A model generated the notes under the pieces. It searched no databases and was not told the origin of the DNA. It saw only the letters and a program-made list of their open reading frames with translations. The position numbers were made by a program, and so were the translations under genes. This document shows positions 44,178-53,828 of a DNA stretch of 64,000 bases, piece after piece; position 1 is the stretch's first letter; every line of letters begins with the position of its first letter. Source of the DNA: Stemphylium vesicarium (taxonomy: Eukaryota > Ascomycota > Dothideomycetes > Pleosporales > Pleosporaceae); NCBI GenBank assembly GCA_004380135.1, contig QXCR01000119.1, positions 27,844 to 91,843 on the forward strand, in the 5' to 3' direction.

Positions 44178-44260
44178 ATGGCCTCGTAGCTAAGCTTGCG
44201 TAAAGGTCATCGCACGGCGTTATTAGTAACAAGGTTCCCGACAACGCTTGGCCTGCGACA
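44178..44260 (-). repeat. Partial LTR of the 15-kb Copia family, reversed
   Basis: The reverse complement begins TGTCGCAGGCCAAGCGTTGT and follows the first about 80 bp of the LTR at 15249. Confidence 0.8.
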
Positions 44261-44262
44261 CA

Positions 44263-44580
44263 AAACAACCGCGCTATTCCTCATTCTGCAGACATGCAGA
44301 TGCACGGCACAGCAGAAACTAGCCTACCCTTGTCTGCGCTACGACATGAAAGGAGGGAGAGCGGATAAGCACAGCTCGCTTAAATGCCGTACGACCGCCC
44401 CTAGTCCGCGCCCAGCCCCACCCGAGCGTAAGCTGCTTACTGCCAAGCAGTCGCCCCTCTGCGGCACAGTTCTTGTCCTGACAGCCTCGCGCTGATCCGA
44501 CGGATCCTTTAAACTGCTTACGCTGACCCAATCGTCTATGCATCGTCAGCAGCTTTGTTGCCCTGAGCTAGCGGAACGCA
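44263..44580 (+). repeat. Unclassified dispersed repeat, copy 3 of 3
   Basis: Matches 32555-32836, with shared GACGGATCCTTTAAACTGCT and CGTCAGCAGCTTTG. It abuts the reversed LTR fragment. Confidence 0.75.
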
Positions 44581-44658
44581 CTAGTGTCTCTTAGCATGCA
44601 AGGGCCCGCATTAGCGCGCTTGTCGCCCACTGTATTCTATTGTAATAACTGCGCGCTA

Positions 44659-44925
44659 CACTCTCATGCACTTGCAGCTTCCGGTTTCTGTAAGCAGGCG
44701 TCTTTTGATCCCATGCTAAGCCTCTCCGGTTGAACGATGACTTTGCCCAAATAGTACTAGCTCTTGTCAGCGATGCCATCTGCTCGATGATCGGACCAAT
44801 TGAAGCGAAGCATTGACAGAGCCTAAGCCTTTTCTGAGCAAGCGTACACTAGGCGAGTCGATGCCCCGTGCGGGGTGACAACTGAGCCGCGTGTGCAAAC
44901 CGGAAGCTGCAAGTGCATGAGAGTG
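44659..44925. mobile_element. 267-bp MITE overlapping the 3' end of the neighbouring gene
   Basis: TA flanks (44657-44658 and 44926-44927); ends CACTCTCATGCACTTGCAGC / GCTGCAAGTGCATGAGAGTG. Its right part supplies the last 25 codons and stop of the gene on the minus strand. Confidence 0.92.
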
Positions 44926-46888
44926 TACCAACACCATACTCGCCCACGCCAGTAAACACCCCATAAACGTAAACCAAAAAAAGCATTCCTTTGTCTAAGC
45001 AACTCGCGATGCAACATGTCGTATCCACGAGCGCAGTCACCAGAAGCAGACGCCAGAAAAGAGCTGCAACACAAATAAGAAGAGGGATGAACAAGCTCAA
45101 TACTCACTTTCCTTAATCTCTCCTTCCTTCTCTCCAGCGGTGATGGTGACGCGCCTCTTAGGCTCGCCCCATAGCTGCAGCAAGACCTTCTTTTTCTGTC
45201 CATCCCTCACACCCTTCAGAAAGCCGTAGGTCCCTGTTAGGTCGTTGAGCTGCTGCTCCAAGCCAAATGAATTCGACTGCGCACGTCGGATAAGCGGACT
45301 AATGAGGTTCTTCCTCGCCTTATCAAGCTGATCCTTGACACTCATGATGATCTGAATATGTCCCTTCAGCTCACTCTTATTGGTGAGCGTAGACGCCCGC
45401 ACGTCCTTAAGCAGTTTCAGATTCTTCTCGTACTTCTTGATCTTCATCTTGTTATTGATGGTCATGCGCCACATGGACGCCAGAAACTCGTCTTTGCGGT
45501 TCGCAAGACTGTCTTCTTCTCTGGCGACACTGCGGTGTAGGTTGTGAAATTGGCGGTCTACGCTCTCGAACAGCTGAAAGAGGGTGTCTGCCCGCGCAAG
45601 TTCGTTGGCGATGTTCTCTTCGAGGGTGGAGAGGAGGTAGTCGAATGTTCGCTGTATAGTGGCTTTTGAGCGCTGCTGCGTGGTGTGGCCGAGCACGTCG
45701 TTGACGACGCGGCCGACGGCGGTGGGGGAGCCGTCTTTGCGCTCCAGGAGGCCGATCTTGCCGAGGCCACCGTGAATGTTTCCGATGACAGTGTCGATCA
45801 TGCCAATCTTGGGGCCTTGGATGCCCTGGAGTTCGCGTTGCGCCCACTCCATGGTGATTAGGATGCTACGAGGGTTAGTGGGTGTGGTGGTTGGAAGAAG
45901 TATACCTACGAGTCCATGTCGCCGTCTACGTTTGTAAAGAAGCTCGTAATCTTCTCTGACAGAATCTTGAGACTATCGCCCAGGTCGTCCAACTGGTCTA
46001 TGATGACCGAAGACGCTGACATGTTCGTGGCGCGCACACTCTCTCCTAGATCTTGCACTGCGATGCTACCGTCTGCAAGCTCGCGCGACCGCGGTATCAC
46101 GTTCTCGGAGGCGTACAGCAGTGGCTCGAACTGCTTGGCCATGTTTGCGACATTTGCGACGTCTGGAATGAGACTAGCAGTCCACGGTTGAAGCAGCAGC
46201 CACGACAGGATGACTAACCCGACGGTGAAGATGACGTTCGCGCTCGACCTGGTGAAGATGTGGAGGCCGCTTGCGAATCCGGAAATGGTGTCTTCGATTG
46301 GCGCTGTGCGGAACTTGGCCTCTCCCCGGTATGCAAAGCGCATGACTATGGCCGTCAGTACACACAGCGCGCACAGCTTAGGCTCGACTCACAGCCCTCA
46401 ACTGGTCCCGTCTTGTCGTGCTGCTCTGGTATCGGTTCGGGGCTTGCGCGCGGCGTCTGCTTGTAGGGCGACTCTGGCAGGGGGATGTGCGATGGCGTGA
46501 CGTCGCGATCGGTGCGGTGCTGGAACGGGGACTTTGGGGGGCTTGCGCGCGGCGCGTTGTCATCCAGCAACGACCGTCTGTGCCAGTTGTTACTTGACTG
46601 CGACTTCTGCCACCCGGGAGGCGCTCACCCCTTCTCCGACTCTGTGTCCGACTCGGCCTCTTCTTGGGATGCCGGCCACGCCAACGGATTAATGGAGCGG
46701 CCGTAGGACAAGTACATGCTGCGCTCAGGGTTGAAGGCTTCGAGCAATGCGCTCAGCGACGGGATCTCGTGATCGTCCAGGCTTCCGCGATCCATTGTGT
46801 CCATCATCTCGTGCGCGCAGTCTGTGGTGGAGGTGGAGGGTTGTCGAAGCGCGGAGGAGATACTCTTTCCATCGAATGTCAGCATCAT
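44849..46888 (-). CDS. Multi-pass membrane coiled-coil protein of unknown function
   Basis: Five exons: complement(join(44849..45063,45108..45865,45910..46345,46393..46577,46629..46888)), 617 aa; introns 44-51 nt, frame kept throughout. Residues 1-150 are polar and proline/serine-rich (S-P-P-K-S-P-F, I-P-L-P-E-S-P-Y). A membrane helix follows in exon 3 (V-I-F-T-V-G-L-V-I-L-S-W-L-L-L), then an amphipathic and long coiled-coil region across exons 3-4 (E-N-I-A-N-E-L-A-R-A-D…K-K-Y-E-K-N-L-K-L-L-K-D). Exon 5 encodes a second hydrophobic stretch (L-F-W-R-L-L-L-V-T-A-L-V). The final residues S-C-T-C-S-F-R-F-A-H and the stop come from a MITE, so the native tail is lost. No domain name recognised. Confidence 0.75.
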
Positions 46889-47350
46889 TTTGATATGATG
46901 TCAAATCTCGACATAGTGTCAATGTAAGCTATTATCTTCATACAAGTGCAGCACTATACAGCTATTCACTACAGCCAATCCACGCTACAGTGCTTAGCGA
47001 ATGCGGCTTCCCCTCGAACGCAGTTGCAGCAACGTTTGCGCCACACGGTAGACAGGGATCATGGCGCCCCACCTAGCAGATTCGACCTAGCGTCAGCCTG
47101 TCAGCACACGTGCGGTGTGCAGCCAGTACACAGCTTTAGCATAACACTTTAGAGCGGGTGCGCAGAACCTGGAAGATTCTGTCATTACACGGGTGCACTA
47201 CATATTCGGCCAAAGTGCATGCACGAGAATCGACATGATCACCAGATGGCAGGCATAAGTTCTCAAAAGTTTTCAAATCGTGATTACGGAACAAAAGAGT
47301 AGACATCGTCATCTCGATGCTGGTGGCCCTTATATATTGTGTGGTGTTGT

Positions 47351-49938
47351 TTATACCACTCGCACATTCGCCTTCTGCTTAACCACGTGGCTGCAGAATA
47401 TTGTTCCAGCTCCAACTCTCCTGTACTCTCCATTGACATCTGTTGGTCGAACAACCAACATGTGGTACGTTGAATCGTTGTCTCTTTCCCGGGAATTGTA
47501 AGTCCCCTTTCCGACAATAACACAGCTTTCTTTGCTAAAGATATCGCCTCCACTAACATCGTAGTCTATCCTTCCTTTCGTTGCCCCGTTAGGACACCGG
47601 ACTTCGTGATATGACCCACAGCGTACCAATGTGCAATCTCGAAATGCCCACAAGCTCGCGATGATGGCCTCTTCTCTTTCTTCGTCGAATCGGAGGCTAT
47701 CGATCCATTCCATTTCGCCGAAGTCGACGTCGATGAACTTGACACCTCCACTATAGACCATCCATGTCCAAGAGGGCAGAGGAGAGTCGTATTGGATCTC
47801 CTGCAGCTGACTTTCATCTATACGCCACAGGAGGTTTCTGTGAAGAAAGTTTTGGAAGATGCCGTATCTGCTTTGACATTTCAAAGCATGTTTCATACGG
47901 TTCTCTAGTGCAGATGCTGCAACACGTCTGTCCGTCAGAATTGTAAGGCTTCGCTTCGAGTACTCCGAGATAAGGTAGGATATGCAGTTGAGTGTACGTT
48001 CGGGGCCTGACTTGAGGAGCCGCTCCGGAAAATGTGGATCAAGCACAAAATATTTGCCTCTAGAGCGGCTAGAAGGAGACGCGTATTGTTAGAAGTGTCT
48101 CAGTAGTGATGATGCAAAAGTCGTACCTGTGGAGTCTCATGAGGTTCTCGCAGTAAACCCCTTCACCGCATTCCCAGTACATCTGATTGGCGCTGAAATG
48201 AATAGTTCGCCTTGCCAAAACCCCTTCTTGCATCACCCAGGCTCGCGTGTTCAGCTTGGCTTTGCCCACGTCTTGGTCGAAATCATCTACGTCAGTGCTG
48301 ATGTAAAACTCGTTGCCGGAGGCATCCTGGACATAGACACTATCAGTGCATATATAACGCTTAAGGAACCCTGCGTTTGAGTCAGCAGCCGCAGTGGCGG
48401 CGATTGTGCAGTAAGCCTGGGAAAAGACGCTCTCCATCCGACCGGATTCGTGTTTCCAGTCCTCGAGACTGTCCTCGTATTGGATGATGCATAGCGAGTC
48501 AATCCAGAGGTAGAGGACACCGAGTTCTCGGGTTACCGTGACGGCGTCTTGGAAAGTCATCGGGAGTTCGGATACACTGAATCCCTGCAGCCGCCGGCCG
48601 ATGTTGTCCTGAGTTGTGCAGAACCTTTTCTGCTCTTCCGTTGGGAGCTGGCCCCAACAGTGAGACAAAGCGATATATTGCCAAGTGGTCGCTTCTGAAG
48701 CACGGATGAGACGAACCTGATCTGGCTTGTGGTTCCGATCGCCTAGATCACCGACGTACAGGAGTCTTGTTGGCAACGCTGTCCCAAGCTCAGCTTGGAT
48801 CCCATTACACTCGTGATGTTCCTCATTACACCAGCGGACCCATGCGCGGAGCAGTGTAGATCGTGCGGGGCTAACGGGCTCGGTGAAGATTGGGCGACCG
48901 ATTGGGGTGGTGAAGTCATGGTTTGTCGCACACTCTGCAGTAAGCGCATACAATTAGCCTAGGTTCATGTAAAGAAGCAAAGAGAGTGAGAATAAGTGCT
49001 GACCTGGATCAACAGAGAATCGCAAAAGGCGCGGGCCGCTTAGTCCCGCCGTAAGCGCAGAAGGGGTTCTTTGCAGGTCCACCTTGCCATTGCGCTCAAG
49101 GTCCCATCGCTGCAAGGCGACGAGAAGCATGGCGCAGACTGAACAACTAGCCGCAGACATTCGTATCCCTGAAACGTCAGTCTTGCGTAGATAGCTTCCG
49201 GAAGCTGCGTCCACGATGATGCTGCAGTAGTCGCACGGGATAACTGGAATAGGTAGTGCGCAAGATGGTAAGCTTGCGAAAAGCTTCTCGGCAAGAACAT
49301 CGTTACAGTCCAGCACCCAGTCATTGTACTACGTAAAAGTAAGTAATGTGGTACTACATGCGCACGAGCGATAAATGAAGGTTTTACTCACATTCTAAAT
49401 GACGAGACACACCAAGCATTAGCAGCAGCCTTGCAACGTACTCCACGCAGCTGCACTTACGCCCTACACCACCAGACACAACAAGCGTTAGCAGCAGCCT
49501 CGCAACATACTCTTCGCAGCTGCACTTACGTCCTACACCAACAGACACAACAAGCGTTAGCAGCAGCCTCGCAACGTACTCTTCGCAGCTGCACTTACGG
49601 CCTACACCAACAGACACAACAAGCGTTAGCAGCAGCCTCGCAACGTACTCTTCGCAGCTGCACTTACAAGCTACACCGCCAGATACACCAAGCGTTAGCA
49701 GCAGCCGCGCAACGTACTCTTCGCAGCTGCACTTACAAACTACACCAACAGACACACCAAGCGTTAGCATCCACGCATTATAGTTGTTCTGTAGTGCCGT
49801 ACTTCCTATAGTTCTTAAGTTTAGTGTCGCTATAACCGTCTCTTAGTATATCCTTACACTCTAGTCATACAATCAGCCAACCTCAGATTATTACAGCTTA
49901 GGGTATGAACATACTGTAAAAGACTCTTCGTTCTCCAT
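47351..49938 (-). CDS. HET-domain (heterokaryon incompatibility) protein
   Basis: Firm exons: complement(47351..48068, 48127..48934, 49004..49328); introns 58 and 69 nt; 616 residues from Y-N-D-W-V-L-D-C. The HET domain holds Y-I-A-L-S-H-C-W-G, T-F-Q-D-A-V-T-V-T-R, Y-L-W-I-D-S-L-C-I-I-Q, S-G-R-M and Y-C-T-I-A-A-T-A-A, all canonical, preceded by C-x2-C-like pairs in the N-terminal part. The 5' end is less certain: upstream lies an array of 66-nt introns separated by 3-nt micro-exons, then a candidate first exon at 49915-49938 (M-E-N-E-E-S-F-T before a GTATGT donor, phase 0). HET domains trigger cell death on non-self contact. It lies inside a long-TIR element. Confidence 0.85.
49392..49772 (-). 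repeat. Tandem 69-bp array: complete 66-nt introns plus 3-nt micro-exons
   Basis: On the minus strand five units each read GTAAGTGCAGCTGCG…GCTGCTGCTAAYGCTTG…TAG (66 nt): 49671-49736, 49602-49667, 49533-49598, 49464-49529, 49395-49460. A sixth partial unit is at about 49740-49771. Between them stand triplets TTT, CTT, GCC, GAC, GGC and AAT (at 49737, 49668, 49599, 49530, 49461 and 49392). Intron bodies are nearly identical; the triplets are not. A different 63-nt intron (49329-49391) follows before HET exon TAC-AAT-GAC. Confidence 0.9.
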
Positions 49939-50566
49939 ATCTTGATTCTCAAGCTATCGGTCTGATGGTAGCCGCTAAAATAAACGACGTCCTCGCGATT
50001 AATTGTCACAGTAAGTACAAGTGTTTCCAAAACTTGCGAGGTGCGGGGTAGGCATTCAACTTCCTTGGCTGCTGCCTAATTGTATTTGGTCTTTCTTCTG
50101 CCAATCAACGGCTGTTTCTGTGTGCAAATCAGGGCCAGCTATTGGGCTAATGTTTGAATAGTATCAGAAACACAGTGTGTAGAGGTTACTTTAATTGAGA
50201 TAACGATGTCTCGTCTTTTGTTAAGTTATCACGATTTGTGAAGTCATGTCCCCTATCTAGTGTCATGTCGATTCTCGTGCATGCACTGGCTAAATCTCCA
50301 GTGCGCCTGTTTACTGAACCATCAGCTTGTGTGCACCCGCTCTAAAGTGTTATGCTAAAGCTGTGTACTAGCTGCACACCGCACGTGTGCTGACAGGCTG
50401 ACGCTAGGTCGAATCTGCTAGGTGGGGCGCCATGATCCCTGTCTACCGTGTGGCGCAAACATTGCTGCAACTGCGTTCGAGGGGAAGCCGCATTCGCTAA
50501 GCACTGTACTATCGTGCTGTGAGACGCCCACATGTATTTTTCGGCGTGCTGCATCGTTTGGGAGTA

Positions 50567-50849
50567 CACCCTTATGCACTTGCAGTTTCCGGTTCTTGCA
50601 AGCAACGGATCTTTGATCCCACGCCAAGCCTGTCTCTTGCCTGATGATGATCTTACCCAAATAGCGCTAGATCTTGTCAGCAATGCCTTCAGTCACTTAT
50701 CCACAAACGTTCCGGACCGATGAAAATGTAAAATTCATAGAGCCTGCGACCTTCTGGGCAAGTGTACACTAGGTAAGACGATGAAATGCGTGGGATATGT
50801 AAAACCTAGGCGACATGCAAAAAGCGAAAATTGCAAATGCATGAGAGTG
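50567..50849. mobile_element. 283-bp MITE, CACTCTCATGCACTTGCAGC family
   Basis: TA flanks; ends CACCCTTATGCACTTGCAGT / TTGCAAATGCATGAGAGTG. More diverged than other copies. Confidence 0.8.
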
Positions 50850-51089
50850 TACCTGATGGAGTCAGTGCCTCTGCCGTGTCTTTTGTGGAGGAATAGTTGG
50901 AATATCAAGAAAAGCTTGATGATGAATGGTGGTGATTGCTTATTGAATGGCTTCTAGAATGCTCTTTTTGTGTCTGTCTAGCTCTATCATTCATTAGTAG
51001 GGCTATGGCGCTGACAAACCCATTTTCGATACCCTTTATATCTTATCTATTTCTCCGCCTCTGACTCCCGCTATCCACATTGGTATCTA

Positions 51090-51282
51090 CAGTCATTAGC
51101 GATTGCGGCTTCACCCTTACACACAGTTGCGCAACGATTTTGAACAGCCCCACCTTCCGTACATGGCTTAGCATTAGGTATTCGCAGCGAAACAGTCGAT
51201 CTGGTTGGTCAGTCGTTGGTTTAATGATGACATATTAAATTAATGCTGCACGCAGTGGTGAAGCCGCAATCGCTAACGACTG
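51090..51282. mobile_element. 193-bp MITE 13 bp upstream of the MFS start codon
   Basis: CAGTCATTAGCGATTGCGGC … GCCGCAATCGCTAACGACTG between TA 51088-51089 and TA 51283-51284. The duplicated MFS fragment at 532 reads through with one TA, proving insertion and the 2-bp duplication. Confidence 0.95.
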
Positions 51283-51295
51283 TACTTTCGACACC

Positions 51296-53070
51296 ATGGA
51301 ATTTACAGATGTATCACAGAGAAACTCTCCTGGGACGGTAAAGAGGGGAGCGAAGATTACACGTTTGTTACTTCAGAACCTAGTCACGACTGTATGCTAA
51401 CGCGACCGGTCTAAAGATCAGTTAAGCTGGACAGAAGAGGAGGAAAAAGCTGTCCGTCGCAAATTGGATAGAACCATCGTGCCACTCACGACATTTCTTT
51501 ACCTACTCTGCTGCCTCGACCGGTAAGAGTCACGACTCCAGCAACAAGTCCATGCGCTAAACATCAACGTAGAGTCAATGTCGGAAATGCCAAGATTCAA
51601 GGTATGGCAGATAAGCTAGGCCTGAACCAAGGATACCGCTGGAATTGGGTAACCTCCATCTTCTACATTGCATATATGTTTGTCGAGGTACCTAGCAATC
51701 TTTTGTTGAAGAAGCTTGGATTCAAATTCTACTTACCGCTCTTGGTATGTGGCTTTGGACTCGTATCTCTCTGCTGTGCCTTCGTGAAAAGCTTTGAGGG
51801 GTTGTTGGCCGCTAGGGCCTGTCTTGGTATATTTGAGGGTGGTGTCATGCCGTAAGTCTTCCCAATTGCTCATGGTTACAATGTCTAATTCGTAATATCT
51901 AGTGGTCTTGCCTTCTTCATTACCTGCTTCTACAAGCGCAACGAACTCTTGTTCCGCATTGGCATCTACGTCTCCGCTGCTTCCATGGCTGGAGTTTTCG
52001 GGGGCCTTCTCGCCACGGTGTAGGCTGCTGAATCTTGACAATGCACATCAGTTGCTAATTTGTATACAGTCTTTCTCGTATTCCTCCGTGGGGAGCGTTT
52101 TCTATGATGCTGCACACCTGGCGTAACATCTTTTTCTTTGAAGGCCTTTTCACGGTAATCTTTGGTCTCGTTGCGCCTTTCTTGATGCCTCAAAGCCCTG
52201 GAGAATGCTACTTCCTGAACCAACGCGAGCGAATGATAGCCACTCAACGGCTCCGGTTGAAAAATGGAGCCGAAGAAAACGAGAAGGTCTTATTCAGCCA
52301 CGTCAAGAGAGCCGTCATGAACATCAACAATTACATTTGTGCTCTGGGCTTCTTCTTTATAAATATCACCGTCCAAGGAATCTCTCTCTTTCTTGTAGGG
52401 TATCACCCCTCATGGTAAGAGAAACATGCGCTGACAGCACTCCATAGCCCACTATACTAAAAGATCTTGGATGGACCGCCGCCAAGGCGCAACTCTACTC
52501 TGTACCTCCTTACGTGTGCGCCTGCCTCATCGCCATTGCTGTTGCGTTCATCTCAGACAAGACCAATCGCCGCGGTGTTTATCTCGCCGTCTTCACCCTC
52601 CCAGCAATTGCTGGCTTTTGTGTCATGCGATGGTCAACCGACCCTAACGTCCGTTATGGAGGTATCTTCTTGATCACAATCGGTGCCTTTCCCGGAGGCT
52701 CTGGATTCCTTGCCTGGGCAGCAAACAACACCGCAGGACCCGCTGTCCGTTCCGTGTCTACGGCCTATGTAGTGACACTTGGTACTGCTGGCGGCATTCT
52801 TGCTACCTGGTGAGTCATTCTCATATAGCTTGCCTCGTATGCCTCAGACTAACGCATCTCAGGACATACACCGTCGATGATGCACCGGAGTACCCCACTG
52901 GCCACACCATCAACTTGTGCGGCCAAATCTGCGTCTGTCTCTTGGCCTGCTCTGGTATCGCTTACTGCAAGTGGGAGAACAGGCAGCGCGACTTGGGCAA
53001 ACGCGACCACCGGCTGGCCAACGCAGAGGATCTTGGCTACAGACTCCCTGAGTTCCGTTATATACACTAG
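51296..53070 (+). CDS. MFS transporter, allantoate permease (Dal5/ACS) family
   Basis: Seven exons: join(51296..51337,51422..51522,51573..51851,51903..52019,52070..52394,52448..52809,52863..53070), 477 aa; every intron has a GT…AG pair and a CTAAC/CTGAC-like branch. Diagnostic segments: R-R-K-L-D-R-T-I-V-P-L, L-D-R-V-N-V-G-N-A-K-I-Q-G-M, E-V-P-S-N-L-L-L-K-K-L-G, G-I-F-E-G-G-V-M-P-G, R-I-P-P-W-G-A, L-G-W-T-A-A-K-A-Q-L-Y, then N-N-T-A-G-P-A-V-R-S. Members are proton-coupled importers of organic anions such as allantoate, nicotinate or vitamins; the substrate here is unknown. A 193-bp MITE ends 13 bp before the ATG and may alter the promoter or 5' UTR. It converges on the reductase gene to the right. 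Confidence 0.93.
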
Positions 53071-53464
53071 AAGTGTATGTCCTGTGATTCGATACAATCT
53101 TGACGCTTCGTCTGTTTTCTTTTTTCGCTTAATTAGCATGACGGCATAATTAGGAGTTCAGCTTTTCCCATGTGACTAGTTATACACCAGTTTCTGGATC
53201 TAACAGAGCAAATACTCACAATAAATTGGTAAACTCGAAGTGAGCAACCAGTATTATGACTTATAGCGAAATGTGAATTTGTCATGAAGTCTATGCTCTC
53301 AGCAATACTTCTCTCAAATCTCTCGGTGATGCTCTTAAGAGAAGAGCGACTGAGGGATGTTGCATCATTGATCCGTACCTAAAATCCTACTGCGATGGTG
53401 GGGCATGCGGATACGCTTGAAGATGCTCGGACGTGGAAGTTTTCAACGGGCAAACCAAATAACA

Positions 53465-53510
53465 TCCCTCCCCCTGTGCCGGAAAACCCTGTGCCAGAAA
53501 ATGACACCAT
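53465..53510. repeat. Half of a 142-bp-family MITE end
   Basis: CCCTCCCCCTGTGCCGGAAAACCC resembles the AGGTCCCTCCC TIR, but no partner end follows. Confidence 0.5.
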
Positions 53511-53591
53511 TTACAATATTTCTAAGGAACTATAAGAATGATAGCAACCTTAATAAGCCTGCTACTAGCTTAAAATTTAATTCCTCTTAGT

Positions 53592-53686
53592 TGTGGGCGC
53601 TAAGCCTCGTACGTACTAGCCTGGAGTGAGTGAGACATGGGACGGAACCTGGGTTATATACCCTGAGGCCCACACGGTGGCTGACA
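53592..53686 (+). repeat. 95-bp LTR-like repeat, inverted copy of 11170-11264
   Basis: TGTGGGCGCTAAGCC … GGTGGCTGACA with an internal GGTTATATA box. Same length and boundaries as the other copy. Confidence 0.6.
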
Positions 53687-53828
53687 GGCTTAGCTCCACT
53701 CAGGTTGGACTAGCGTCATTCTGCTCTGCCTTTTGAGCCTCTGTAGCCTCACAATCTATCTCTCAGTTCGCCCACTCTTCCCTCTCAGTTCATCAGTAAA
53801 CCCATTTACGGTTCTCGAAAGTACGGCA

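Larger units (their letters stand above)
46988..50506. mobile_element. 3.5-kb long-TIR DNA element carrying a HET gene
   Basis: Begins CAGTGCTTAGCGAATGCGGC after TA (46986-46987) and ends GCCGCATTCGCTAAGCACTG before TA (50507-50508). The outer 175 bp (46988-47162 and 50332-50506) are inverted copies with two differences by eye. Further in, a second inverted block (AGTGCATGCACGAGAATCGA, near 47214 and 50287) extends the arms to about 250 bp. No transposase inside; the only gene is the HET-domain gene. Confidence 0.8.

Noticed and set aside
44659..44925. MITE TIR ORFs as real small genes (also 57597-57851)
   Set aside because: The peptide S-C-T-C-S-F-R-F-A-H recurs wherever this TIR is read in that frame and has no independent start context.
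49392..49772. CRISPR-like or ordinary protein-coding 23-residue repeat
   Set aside because: The 69-bp units have almost no spacer (3 nt) and each contains complete splice signals; the open frames through them are a by-product of a period divisible by three. The genome is eukaryotic.
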